This document shows, in pieces, positions 39,211-49,623 of a stretch of DNA of 64,000 nt. A program made the translations under genes and the position numbers. Under the pieces are notes generated by a model that saw nothing but the letters and a program-made list of their open reading frames with translations, searched no databases and was not told the DNA's origin. How positions within the stretch are numbered: the first letter of the stretch is position 1; every line of letters starts with the position of its first letter. Source of the stretch: Zychaea mexicana (taxonomy: Eukaryota > Mucoromycota > Mucoromycetes > Mucorales > Lichtheimiaceae); the NCBI RefSeq assembly GCF_025766255.1, contig NW_026516670.1, positions 744,001-808,000 on the forward strand, read 5' to 3'.

Positions 39211-40338
39211 ACTTTAAACTTAGTTTGGGTTATTTCTAGTTATTGGTTTAAAATACTTATTTATGGATGTAATAGATTATTACAAACTTATTATTCTTTA
39301 TTACAGAATAATATTCTATCCATTATTAAGTTTATTAAACATAAGTATTACTATTCTACAGATAAAAATCATTTTAGATTTACATCTATATTTTTAATTC
39401 CTAATATTCTAGTTGATTCTATTCATCTTTATTTTATAGAATTTATTCACCTCTTAAATGATAATCTTTCTAACATTTTTACAGGCTCTTTAGGTTTAGT
39501 ATTACTAAGTTTATTAATTTATATAAGTTCTGCCCCTGATTCATCTAATACAAATCCTTCAAAAAATACTTTTAATGTTAATTTTGGAGATGGAGGTGTA
39601 GGGTCAAATAATCATCCATCAAATAGTAATTTTAAAAATGATAAACTAATTACTTCTCCTGGAGTTGCTGCGGGAATTATTTCTGGAACAACAATAACTG
39701 CTGCAGTTAAAATTGCAAAAACAAATCCTAGAAATGGATTGTTTTTAGGTGTTGTTGGTACTATTGGTGGTTTTGCTACTTATAGATTAGGTGAAGTGAT
39801 GAATCATAACTATGAAGAAAGAAAAAAATTGAGAGAAATGTATGAAAGAATGTATTATCACTCTATTGAAAGATCTGGTAGTCCTCCACCAGATAGAAAC
39901 TTTAGAATTAATTCTCCAAATGAAAATAGTAATATTTTTGTAGAATTAATTTCAAAATTCATTGAAAATCCACAAGATGTATTTAATTTATTAAATGAAT
40001 ATTTTAGAGGTAGTGATGGAAATCCTACTCCTATTTTAATTTTATGTATTTGTCTATTTACATTTATTGGAATTCTTGGTTGTTTCTTTTTAATTTTAGG
40101 TATATTAAGTAAACTAATTAAAATTGAAGAACAAGAATTTATTAAGAATAGACCTTTATTACATAAATTAGTTTACCTTATTATTTCATTAAGAGATTGG
40201 AATAATTTTGTATTATTAATAATTATGTTATTATGTCATATTGGAATTTTAGTTATTTGCTATTACTTAAACGAATCATTCTGGGTTGATGATTCATATA
40301 AAAGATTATTATTATTATTTTATAATAATAATAAATAA
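39112..40338 (+). CDS. Multi-span membrane protein, mitochondrial-plasmid-like ORF A
   Basis: 408 codons from an ATG at 39112 (a TTG precedes it). Leu is almost always TTA and Arg almost always AGA, so codon use is unlike the nuclear genes at left and typical of fungal mitochondrial DNA. Hydrophobic segments occur near the N-terminus, at LGLVLLSLLIYISS, in the middle (SPGVAAGIISGTTITAAVKI, then GTIGGFATYRLGE) and twice at the C-terminus (ILILCICLFTFIGILGCFFL; FVLLIIMLLCHIGILVICYY). A Ser/Asn/Gly-rich linker follows the second. I recall similar 'GVAAG...GTTITA' membrane ORFs of unknown function in fungal mitochondrial genomes and plasmids. No stop interrupts it under the standard code. Expression in the nucleus is doubtful. 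Confidence 0.5.
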   Translation: MLSNFINLLEKMFTKMSFKILAIALFPLRILRLTLNLVWVISSYWFKILIYGCNRLLQTYYSLLQNNILSIIKFIKHKYYYSTDKNHFRFTSIFLIPNILVDSIHLYFIEFIHLLNDNLSNIFTGSLGLVLLSLLIYISSAPDSSNTNPSKNTFNVNFGDGGVGSNNHPSNSNFKNDKLITSPGVAAGIISGTTITAAVKIAKTNPRNGLFLGVVGTIGGFATYRLGEVMNHNYEERKKLREMYERMYYHSIERSGSPPPDRNFRINSPNENSNIFVELISKFIENPQDVFNLLNEYFRGSDGNPTPILILCICLFTFIGILGCFFLILGILSKLIKIEEQEFIKNRPLLHKLVYLIISLRDWNNFVLLIIMLLCHIGILVICYYLNESFWVDDSYKRLLLLFYNNNK

Positions 40339-40471
40339 TCTCCTATGATATCAATATTTATTATTATTATTTTATAAAATTCCCCCCCGGTACCTTAATT
40401 TATGCCTTCTTGTGGCGGTACTGTAAGTAGAGATTATCAATCTTGAAACTAAATAAATTATTACTAAAAAT

Positions 40472-40574
40472 TAGATGCTATCTAATTACTTACTTACTTT
40501 AAAAATATGATGTTTACAAACTTATTCTATATTTTTAGCGATTGCCCTATTTTCCCTTCGAATACCTGTGATTT
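40472..40574 (+). repeat. Leader repeat, copy 2 (ORF B)
   Basis: Second copy of the leader. The GC-rich block AGCGATTGCCCTATTTTCCC (40537) is read in a different frame from copy 1. Confidence 0.75.
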
Positions 40575-41553
40575 AAACTCTTTTACAGAGCTTATTTCAA
40601 GTTACATTAGGATTAAAACACCTGATGGTTTAATTACTAGTAATATCTGGATTAATACTCCGGATAATTTACTTTTAGCTTTATTACCTTCAGTGGTATG
40701 TATAAATAAAAACCCTTCAGAAAATAATATTTTAAATTCAACTTTTAATGATTTAAAAGATTTTTTATCTTATAATTCTAGTGGTTATATTACTATTAAA
40801 GAAATTTTATCAAACGATACTTTATCTCTTAAAGAAAAACAATTAAATTTAGAAGAAAAATTACATTCTTTATGGTTGAGAAAACTAGAAAAAATAAGTA
40901 AGTCTAAGGATTTCTTAAATACAAATCCTGGGTTTAGAATATTTTTAAATAACTATAAGTTGTTAGAAGATGACTTAAAAATGTATTTTGAAAATGAAAA
41001 ATATATTAGAAACAAAAAATATCTTTTTATGTTTAAAGAAATAGATAAATCCTTGATGCTGTTCTTGATTTTAAGTTTGTTAATCCCCTTTATTATGAAA
41101 TATGAAGATAATAAAGAACAATCAGTTACTACTTTATTTCATAGATTAGGAGAAACTTTATATAAAGAATGTTTATATCAAAAATATATTAAAGAAGTTG
41201 ATGATAAATCTAAGGATATTGTAACTTTTAATTTATATATGAAAAATTTTACAATGAATGAAGAGAATTTTATTAATATTGGTGGTACTGTTATTAGTTA
41301 TTTGGATATGAAAAGTGATCTTTTTAATATCTTAGAACGATATGATGTTAAAAGTAAAAAAACTCATAGAGAAATTATTCCTAGTTACCAATTGAAAAAC
41401 TATATTAAATATTTAGGTATGATTGATGGTCATGAATTACCTATAGTACAGGATTTTTCATCTCCTAGCAGACGTTTGAACTTTTATTTAGGCAGAAGGG
41501 ATTTAATTTTAGGCAGAGTGGACATGAATATTAATCTGAGTGGACATGAATAA
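40507..41553 (+). CDS. AT-rich ORF B, possibly N-terminal part of a plasmid RNA polymerase; 3' end replaced by minisatellite
   Basis: 348 codons from ATG 40507 with the same mitochondrial-type codon bias as ORF A. It has a mainly helical Lys/Asn/Leu-rich body with one hydrophobic stretch (LMLFLILSLLIPFIM). The part around HRLGETLYKECLYQKYI and GHELPIVQDF loosely recalls the N-terminal domain of phage-type RNA polymerases of linear mitochondrial plasmids, but no catalytic motif is present. This is a weak guess. The last roughly 12 codons (MNINLSGHE) are already minisatellite sequence starting near 41517, so the gene is cut there. It follows ORF A by 168 bp on the same strand. Confidence 0.4.
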   Translation: MMFTNLFYIFSDCPIFPSNTCDLNSFTELISSYIRIKTPDGLITSNIWINTPDNLLLALLPSVVCINKNPSENNILNSTFNDLKDFLSYNSSGYITIKEILSNDTLSLKEKQLNLEEKLHSLWLRKLEKISKSKDFLNTNPGFRIFLNNYKLLEDDLKMYFENEKYIRNKKYLFMFKEIDKSLMLFLILSLLIPFIMKYEDNKEQSVTTLFHRLGETLYKECLYQKYIKEVDDKSKDIVTFNLYMKNFTMNEENFINIGGTVISYLDMKSDLFNILERYDVKSKKTHREIIPSYQLKNYIKYLGMIDGHELPIVQDFSSPSRRLNFYLGRRDLILGRVDMNINLSGHE

Positions 41554-41965
41554 AAGTTAATCTGGACATGAATAATAATTGATCTGGACATGAATGAAAA
41601 TCAAGCTGGACATGAATGAAAATTGAGCTGGACATGAATGAAAATCGATCTAGACATGAATGAAAATCGAGCTGGACATGAATATAAATTGACCTGGACA
41701 TGAATGAAAATCGATCTAGACATGAATGAAAATCGAGCTGGACATGAATATAAATTGACCTGGACATAAATAAAGATCGATCTGGACATGAATATAAAAC
41801 GATCTAGACATGAATATAAATTGACCTGGACATGAATATAAATCGATCTGGACATGAGTAAAATCAATCTGGACAAAATAAAAATCGATCTGTACATGAA
41901 TGAAAATCGTTCTGGACAAGAATAATAATCAATCTAAACATGAATAATAGACAACCTGAATATAA
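41517..41965. repeat. 22-bp minisatellite
   Basis: About 20 units of the type CTGGACATGAATGAAAATCGAT with substitutions. The repeat period is not a multiple of three. It separates the mitochondrial-type ORFs from the first LTR. Confidence 0.92.
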
Positions 41966-42027
41966 TAACAGTCAACTTGGACATTGTTTTAGTCAACTAA
42001 GACATAATAAAAGTTGAAGTAGATAAT

Positions 42028-42397
42028 TGTTATGAACATTCCTCGACCTCTACTAAGTGATCACCCTCAACCTCGATGATCACTTATTAAATCCCCAAGT
42101 AACAATATCATCCATCACCATCGTCCGAATTAACAACCCTAATACCAATCTTTCCGTTTATTCGCATTATTAAATTCCATAGTAAAAGATATATAAACAC
42201 CATAGTCTTTGAATAATAAAACATCAGTCAGATATCTTGTTTCCATCCTATATCTTGTTCCTTATATCTCTCTCATCATCTGCTCTCCTACCTCCAGGTT
42301 TCCTTCTTGTCTTGTCCTGTTCTTGCTGAAAGCACCTAGCACATTCTCGTCCGGTCTTTCTGTCCTTGTCTTGTCTTGTTCCTGTCCGCACCTTACA
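42028..42397 (+). repeat. 5' LTR of element 1
   Basis: 370 bp from TGTTATGAAC to CACCTTACA; TATATAAA at 42190 is a likely promoter element. It differs from the 5' LTRs of elements 2 and 3 at several sites. Confidence 0.9.
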
Positions 42398-42648
42398 TCA
42401 TATCTGACTCATTCAGTGTTACCTGCTTTCTTCCTTCTCTGACTCTAATACTTCATTCCAGTAAATCCACTTTACCTTTTTCTGATTCATTACTGCCCCT
42501 TGATCTCTATACCACTTTTACCATTTCTATCTATTTATTGTCACCCTACATTCCCTCTCATTCTTCGATATTTCCTTTTTAAGATACTCCGTTTCCCCAC
42601 TGACTCTCTTGTACTTCCTGTCTCCTATTTTTCCCCTTGTCAATCCAT

Positions 42649-43533
42649 ATGCCCAAATACGTCCGTGCTCAAACTCCGGAGTCCTCGATCAATGCTGCCA
42701 GCATCGCAGAGGGTCTCCAAAACCTCTCCCTGGACTCACAAGCACCCGCGTACCGCCGTGCCATCCGTGTAAATGACCCACCAATTTTTAAGGGCAACAC
42801 TGAGGACATCCGCTCGTTCATCACCCACGTCAAGATGGCCATACACATGAATCAGGACAGGTTTGCTGACGACCTTTCAAAAATTTGTTTCATGTGTTCT
42901 TTCATGGCTGGACCTGCGTTCGATTGGGCTCAGCCTTATCTCGATGACATCGGTACGGACGAGGTTGATCCGTGCATGCTTTCGTTTTCGCTCTTCCTTG
43001 ATGAATTTCGTTCGGCTTTTGGACAGGTCAACGAACTACTGGAAATCGAAAACAGCTTGCTAAACCTACGTCAGGGTTCGACTGCAGCTTCTGAGCACGC
43101 CGCCACCTTCCGCTGCTTCGCCTTACGCACTCAGTTCAATGATGCTGCCCTCCTTGCCATCTTTCGCAAAAGCCTCCGCGATCGCCTTAAGGATGAGCTC
43201 GCCACTCGCGACATGCCAGTTGAGCTGTGGTCGTATGTAACGAAGGTAATCGAACTCGACAACAGAATGCGCGAAAGAGAAGGGCAACGACGCAATCAGC
43301 CGTTCCGCCCTCGTCAAAGATTTTCGGCACCGGTCACAGTTCCCCCCACCAACACCACAAGCGCTGTGCAGCCCATGGACCTGGATGCAGCTAAAACCAA
43401 GTTCATCCCATTGTCGGCAGAGGAAAAGGCTCGTCGACGTCAGCTTGGTCTCTGCTTATACTGTGGTGGTGAAGGTCATGAGGCCCGCACTTGCCCTAAG
43501 AAGTCGGGAAAAGGCACCTCCCATGGCCTGTAA
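42649..43533 (+). CDS. Gag, element 1
   Basis: 294 codons from ATG 42649 (MPKYVRAQTPESS). It has the capsid-like retrotransposon gag fold region (FSLFLDEFRSAFGQVNE, then ALLAIFRKSLRDRLKDELAT) and a CCHC zinc knuckle near the end (CLYCGGEGHEARTC). It packages element RNA. Open and apparently intact. Ends 11 bases before the ATG of pol, which lies in another frame. Confidence 0.88.
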   Translation: MPKYVRAQTPESSINAASIAEGLQNLSLDSQAPAYRRAIRVNDPPIFKGNTEDIRSFITHVKMAIHMNQDRFADDLSKICFMCSFMAGPAFDWAQPYLDDIGTDEVDPCMLSFSLFLDEFRSAFGQVNELLEIENSLLNLRQGSTAASEHAATFRCFALRTQFNDAALLAIFRKSLRDRLKDELATRDMPVELWSYVTKVIELDNRMREREGQRRNQPFRPRQRFSAPVTVPPTNTTSAVQPMDLDAAKTKFIPLSAEEKARRRQLGLCLYCGGEGHEARTCPKKSGKGTSHGL

Positions 43534-43544
43534 GAGAGTATACC

Positions 43545-46500
43545 ATGGGCTCCCTATCATCAGAAGTAACTTCAAATAAAACAACTGTTGAAACCAAACC
43601 TCTCTGCTCTTCTGTTATTCCACCTCTGCCTGCTTCATCTTCTCCGAAATCCTCACCTTCCTTGCACCATCCTCTCAAAATGTCGGTATCCATCGATATT
43701 TCGGGTCGTATAGTAAAAACACATGCCATGATCGATTCGGGTGCCATGGAGAATTTTGTCGATGAATCCTTCGCACGCCATCATAACTTGCCGTCCATCA
43801 AAAGTAATAACCCACTCTTGGTCCGCACAGTCGACGGTCGAGCTCTTCGTTCCGGTATTATCACTGACGAATGTCCAGTCGATCTGTTCGTTGGCCAACA
43901 CCATGAACGAATTTTGCTGTATCCAACGTCCTTGGGACAATACAGCATCATTCTTGGTATGCCCTGGTTGATCAAGCATAATCCATCTATCAATTGGCGC
44001 ACCGGCCACATCGACCTGACTTCCACCACCTGCACCACAGATTGCTTGCCAGCACCTTGCAGCAGCAATTCACATCCTTCACCACCTACTGCTAAGCATC
44101 CACCGGATATCCGACTGGTTAGTGCACTTACTATCAAGTCACTTATCCAAAAGGGCGCCCAAGCGTTTTCAGTTCATGTCGACCCCTTAGGGTCCCTGTC
44201 ATCCATCGCTTCCGTCACGATTGAAGGATCCACTGCTAATTCCTCGCTGCCATCCAAATATCGCGCTTTTGCTGATGTGTTCAGTAAGGACCAAGCTGAT
44301 GCCCTTCCCCCTTCTCGTCCAGGCATCGATCATGCTATCCCGATTGCTGAGGATACTCAAGTTCCATATGGGCCGATCTATTCCTTATCACAAGAAGAAC
44401 TCGGCGTCCTACGTGAATATATAAAGACCAACCTGGATAACGGTTTCATCAGTCGTTCGACTAGTCCTGCTGGAGCCCCCATCTTGTTTGTCAAGAAAAA
44501 GGACGGTTCCCTACGCCTTTGCGTTGATTACCGTGGGCTTAACAAGATCACCATCAAGAATCGTTACCCATTGCCTCTGATCAACGAAATGCTCGACCGT
44601 CTTTCATCTGCCACCGTCTTTACCAAGCTTGATATCCGCAATGCTTATCATCGTATCCGTATAGCCAAGGGTGATGAATGGAAAACCGCCTTCCGCACAA
44701 GATACGGTCATTTTCAGTATAATGTTATGAGCTTCGGTTTGACCAATGCGCCGGGTTCCTTCCAAGCACTTATTAATAATGCCCTGCACGAGTATCTTGA
44801 CCAGTTCGTTATCGTGTACTTGGATGACATCTTGATCTTCAGCGACAATCAAGCAGAGCACGATGAACATGTCAAGCTAGTCTTGCAAAAACTTCGTGAG
44901 TCAGCCCTTTATGCCAAAGCTGACAAGTGTAATTTCGACGTCGATGAGGTTGATTTCCTTGGTTTCCGCGTGGGTCGCTCGGGTGTCAGCATGGATCCAA
45001 CCAAGGTAACCTGCATCTTGGATTGGCCTACCCCAAAAACACTCATGACATTCAGGTTTTCCTTGGGTTCGCCAATTTCTATCGCCGTTTCATCCACCAT
45101 TACTCTCGCATCACTGCCCCCCTTACCTCGCTGCTGAAGAAGGATGTTCCGTTCGATTGGACTACTACACAAGATACCGCGTTCTCAGCACTCAAGCAGA
45201 GCTTCACTACTGCGCCAGTTCTGCAGCATTTCGTGCCTTCTCAACCGATCTTTGTTGAAACTGATGCATCCGACTTTGCCATTGCTGCGGTGCTTAGCCA
45301 GCCCGACTCTACTGGTGTGCATCATCCTGTAGCCTTCCATAGTCGCAAGTTGAATCCTGCCGAAGTCAATTATGACATCTACGACAAAGAGATGCTTGCC
45401 ATTGTTGACAGTTTCCGTGTATGGCGCCATTATCTCCAAGGCTCCCAGCACCAAGTTACTGTCCTAACTGACCACAAGAACCTCGAGTATTTCATGTCAT
45501 CCAGTGCCCGCACCCTTAGTCGTCGTTATGCCCGCTGGGCTATTAAGCTGTCCGAAGTTGAAAACTTCACGATCACGTACCGTCCAGGCACCAAGAACCC
45601 CAAGGCCGATGCCCTCTCCCGTCGCTTGGACATGGCCTTCCGGAAGGGGGACGATAGCGATAAACAGCCAATAAAATCCATATTTCGTGAGGATCAAGTC
45701 ATTCTTGGGGCTGTCTCTAGTTGCCCTGTTGATGACGACCTGATATCAGCAATACGCGATAAATACGATGACGATGCTAAGACCGCAAGAATCTTGAATC
45801 TCGTACAACACCCTTCCAGCATACCCAGGCAGCTTCACGTTAAGATGAGCCGGTATCGCTTCGACGATGATTCAGGATTATTGTTCCTCGATGACCGCAT
45901 CTATGTACCTGATGTTGATGCGTTGAAGTTAGAATTGTTGCAGCTACACCACGATCACCCAGTCTCAGGCCACTTCGGTATCGCTAAGACTTGCGAACTG
46001 TTGGCTCGGCGTTTCTTCTGGCCGGGACTACGTCAATTCGTCAAACATTACGTCTCCAATTGTCGCACCTGCAAACGCTCGAAGCACTCCCGTCAAGCCC
46101 CTCTCGGTGAGCTCAAGCCCTTACAAGTACCTCCTCGTCCCTGGTCTTCCATCAGCATAGACTTCATTGTTGGTTTGCCATCCTCGTAAGGTCACAATGC
46201 AATTTGGGTTGTTGTTGATCGATTGACAAAAATGGCGCACTTCGTCCCATGCAAGGACACCATTACGGCCAGCGAATTAGCCCACCTTTTCGTCACGGAA
46301 GTTTTCCGTTTGCATGGTCTACCCAATGATATTGTCTTGGATCGTGGCGCACTGTTCACGTCGCGTTTCTGGCGTTCATTACTCGAGTTGCTCCAGATCA
46401 AGTCAAATATGTCAACAGCTTTCAGGCCCGAAACCGACGGACAAACTGAGGTAGTAAATTCAATATTGGAGCAGTATCTTCGCGCGTATATCAATTACCA

Positions 46501-47268
46501 GCAGGACGACTGGTCTTCCTTGTTACCTGTTGCCGAATTCAGCTACAACAATTCTGTCCAGTCAAGCACGCGCCATACTCCTTTTGAGGCTACCTACGGT
46601 TACCACCCACGTTTTTCTTTGTTGCCAGCGCCCCAGGGTTCAGGTCTCTCTGGTGCTACCGAAGAGTTTTGTAAGGAGTTGAAAGAACTTCATGAATCGT
46701 TGAAAAGTGAAATTCGCCTCGCCCAGCAACAGCAAGCCGTGTTCTACAACGCGCACCATCGACCCACACCAGTCTTTAATATAGGCGACTTCGTTTATGT
46801 CTCTAGCAAAAATATCAAGACTGTTAGGCCATCTTCGAAGCTTGACCATACTCGCTTGGGCCTATTCAAAATCATTGCGTGTGTTGGCTCCCATGCCTAC
46901 AAGTTGAACTTGCCTGTTGCACTACAGGTTCACCCAGTGTTCCACGTTGCCCTGTTAACGCCTCGCGATAACTCGGCGACTCCAGACATTCAAGACCGTT
47001 TACCTGCGCCATTGCCTCCTGTAGAAGTTCAGGGCGAAGAGCATTTCGAAGTCGACAGTATACTTGACAGTTGCCGTCGTCGGGTCAATTGCAATATTTA
47101 GTTGCGTGGAAGGGATACATAGATCCCTCAGAAAACACCTAGGAACCAGCTTCAAATCTTTGGAACGCTGCTGACGTAGTTCGTGCCTTTCATATGCAGC
47201 ATCCGACCAAGCCTGCTCCACCACCATCACCTCGGCGTTCGACCCGCTCTCGTGTTACTCGAGCCTAA
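43545..47268 (+). pseudogene. Pol, element 1 (frameshift and stop)
   Basis: ATG 43545. Protease active site is IDSGAMENFV (Asp-Ser-Gly). RT has [23 protein letters not shown] and VYLDDILIFS. A one-base loss in a C run (about 45031) shifts frame just after RT. RNase H ([17 protein letters not shown]) and the integrase zinc region (HHDHPVSGHFGI... NCRTCKRSKH) lie in the next frame to a TAA at 46187 within the integrase core. The core resumes (VVVDRLTKMAHFV), and a loss in a G run near 47085 breaks the frame before the chromodomain (LVAWKGY). The original stop is near 47266. Confidence 0.9.
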
Positions 47269-47280
47269 GAGGGGAGGTAA
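47267..47280 (+). promoter_or_regulatory. Polypurine tract, element 1
   Basis: AAGAGGGGAGGTAA directly before the 3' LTR; the usual plus-strand primer. The same tract precedes 54985 and 62081. Confidence 0.75.
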
Positions 47281-47651
47281 TATTATGAGCATTCCTCGAC
47301 CTCTACTAAGTGATCGTCATCAACCTCGATGATCACTTATTAAATCCCCAAGTAACAATATCATCCATCATCATCGTCCGACGTATCAACCCTAATACCA
47401 ATCTTTCTGTTTATTCGCATTATTAAATTCCATAGTAAAAGATATATAAACACCATTGTCTTTGAATAATAAAACATCAGTCAGATATCTTGTTTCCATC
47501 CTATATCTTGTTCCTTATATCTTTTCTCATCATCTGCTCTCCTACCTCCAGGTTTCCTTCTTGTCTTGTCCTGTTCTTGCTGAAAGCACCTAGCACATTC
47601 TCGTCCGGTCTTTCTGTCCTTGTCTTGTCTTATTCCTGTCCGCACCTTACA
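47281..47651 (+). repeat. 3' LTR of element 1
   Basis: 371 bp starting TATTATGAGC, so the TG end has mutated. It appears identical to the 3' LTR of element 2. Confidence 0.9.
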
Positions 47652-47760
47652 AGAGTGTAGTTATACTAGTCCCACTGCATAGTAATAGTTTTTGAACAAA
47701 AGAGTCTAGTTTTACTTTATAGCTTAATAAAACAAGATATTGCCTACTGAAAAAAAGATA

Positions 47761-47842
47761 GCAGGCTACAGGGTTCGAACCTACGCCTTCCCAAGCCTCA
47801 ACAGGATTGGGAAGGCGCCTTAGTCTACTCGACCAAGGCAAC
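47761..47842 (-). tRNA. tRNA-like unit 1.1
   Basis: A box GGTCGAGTAGACTAAGG, B box GGTTCGAACC, then CTTTTTTT as Pol III terminator. The T-arm has TACAGGG where most copies have TGCAGGG. In place of an anticodon arm there is a 12-bp inverted repeat, so no anticodon can be named. Confidence 0.45.
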
Positions 47843-48055
47843 CTACTGATATATCTTAGCCATTGCACTGCTGCTATACCGCACAATCATTCTCTTTTGA
47901 ATGATAGTGCTACTGCTATTCATATCCTCTTTTATAGTTTAAATATAGAGTGTAGTTATACTAGTCCCACTGCATAGTAATAGTTTTTGAACAAAAGAGT
48001 CTAGTTTTACTTTACAGCTCAATAAAACAAGATATTGCCTGCTGAAAAAAAGATA

Positions 48056-48137
48056 GCAGGCTGCAGGGTTCGAACCTGCGCCTTCCCAAGCCTCAACGGG
48101 ATTGGGAAGGCGCCTTAGTCTACTCGACCACGGCAAC
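48056..48137 (-). tRNA. tRNA-like unit 1.2
   Basis: Diagnostic variant GACCACGGC (plus strand) near the 5' end. Confidence 0.45.
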
Positions 48138-48350
48138 CTACTGATATATCTTAGCCATTGCACTGCTGCCATACCGCACAATCATTCTCTTTTGAATGAT
48201 AGTGCTACTGCTATTCATATCCTCTTTTATAGTTTAAATATAGAGTGTAGTTATACTAGTCCCACTGCATAGTAATAGTTTTTGAACAAAAGAGTCTAGT
48301 TTTACTTTATAGCTCAATAAAACAAGATATTGGCTGCTGAAAAAAAGATA

Positions 48351-48432
48351 GCAGGCTGCAGGGTTCGAACCTGCGCCTTCCCAAGCCTCAACGGGATTGG
48401 GAAGGCGCCTTAGTCTACTCAACCAAGGCAAC
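48351..48432 (-). tRNA. tRNA-like unit 1.3
   Basis: Diagnostic variant CTCAACCAAGG (plus strand) in the A box side. Confidence 0.45.
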
Positions 48433-48646
48433 CTACTAATATATCTTAGCCATTGCACTGCTGCTATACCGCACAATCATCCTCTTTTGAATTGATAGTG
48501 CTACTGCTATTCATATCCTCTTTTATAGTTTAAATATAGAGTGTAGTTATACTAGTCCCACTGCATAGTAATAGTTTTTGAACAAAAGAGTCTAGTTTTA
48601 CTTTATAGCTCAATAAAACAAGATATTGCCTGCTGAAAAAAAGATG

Positions 48647-48728
48647 GCAGGCTGCAGGGTTCGAACCTGCGCCTTCCCAAGCCTCAACAGGATTGGGAAG
48701 GCGCCTTAGTCTACTCGACCAAGGCAAC
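48647..48728 (-). tRNA. tRNA-like unit 1.4
   Basis: Preceded on the plus strand by AAAGATGGCAGG, which is unique to this copy; no counterpart in arrays 2 and 3. Confidence 0.45.
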
Positions 48729-48940
48729 CTACTGATATATCTTAGCCATTGCACTGCTGCTATACCGCACAATCATTCTCTTTTGAATGATAGTGCTACT
48801 GCTATTCATATCCTCTTTTATAGTTTAAAATAGAGTGTAGTTATACTAGTCCCACTGCATAGTAATAGTTTTTGAACAAAAGAGTCTAGTTTTACTTTAT
48901 AGCTCAATAAAACAAGATATTGCCTGCTGAAAAAAAGATA

Positions 48941-49022
48941 GCAGGCTGCAGGGTTCGAACCTGCGCCTTCCCAAGCCTCAACAGGATTGGGAAGGCGCCT
49001 TAGTCTACTCGACCAAGGCAAC
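48941..49022 (-). tRNA. tRNA-like unit 1.5
   Basis: Has CAACAGGATTGG in the loop like unit 1.4; no counterpart in arrays 2 and 3. Confidence 0.45.
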
Positions 49023-49235
49023 CTACTGATATATCTTAGCCATTGCACTGCTGCTATACCGCACAATCATTCTCTTTTGAATGATAGTGCTACTGCTATT
49101 CATATCCTCTTTTATAGTTTAAATATAGAGTGTAGTTATACTAGTCCCACTGCATAGTAATAGTTTTTGAACAAAAGAGTCTAGTTTTACTTTATAGCTC
49201 AATAAAACAAGATATTGCCTGCTGAAAAAAAGATA

Positions 49236-49317
49236 GCAGGCTGCAGGGTTCGAACCTGCGCCTTCCCAAGCCTCAACGGGATTGGGAAGGCGCCTTAGTC
49301 TACTCGACTAAGGCAAC
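49236..49317 (-). tRNA. tRNA-like unit 1.6
   Basis: Diagnostic variant CGACTAAGGC (plus strand). Confidence 0.45.
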
Positions 49318-49541
49318 CTACTGATATATCTTAGCCATTGCACTGCTGCTATACCGCACAATCATTCTCTTTTGAATGATAGTGCTACTGCTATTCATAT
49401 CCTCTTTTATAGTTTAAATATAGAGTGTAGTTATACTAGTCCCACTGCATAGTAATAGTTTTTGAACAAAAGAATGATTTTTATGTCTAGTTTTACTTTA
49501 AAGCTCTATAAAACAAGATATTGCCTGCTGAAAAAAAGATA

Positions 49542-49623
49542 GCAGGCTGCAGGGTTCGAACCTGCGCCTTCCCAAGCCTCAACGGGATGGGGAAGGCGAC
49601 TTAGTCTACTCGACCAAGGCAAC
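49542..49623 (-). tRNA. tRNA-like unit 1.7
   Basis: The inverted repeat is disturbed (GGGATGGGGAAGGCGAC on the plus strand). Upstream of it the monomer carries an extra ATGATTTTTATG. Its 5' end is about 110 bp from the next LTR. Confidence 0.4.

Larger units (their letters stand above)
42028..47651 (+). mobile_element. Ty3/gypsy chromovirus, element 1
   Basis: 5624 bp: LTR 42028-42397, gag, pol with protease-RT-RNase H-integrase-chromodomain order, polypurine tract, LTR 47281-47651. The right flank reads AGAGT, but the left flank (AGATAAT) does not match, so this element lacks a target duplication. pol is broken. First unit of the tandem array. Confidence 0.95.

Noticed and set aside
41531..41919. 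Minus-strand ORFs of 67-98 codons with a 22-residue period
   Set aside because: Pure translation of the 22-bp minisatellite.
41517..41965. CRISPR-like array
   Set aside because: Units are contiguous with no spacers and the host is a eukaryote.
46187..46189. TAA in the integrase as programmed readthrough
   Set aside because: Element 3 has a sense codon at the same place and other breaks flank it, so plain mutation is simpler.
47647..49066. Repeated 80-codon minus-strand ORFs in every 295-bp monomer
   Set aside because: They read straight through the tRNA-like part and exist only because the monomers are near-identical; no coding signature, and changes between copies include frame-breaking ones in array 3.
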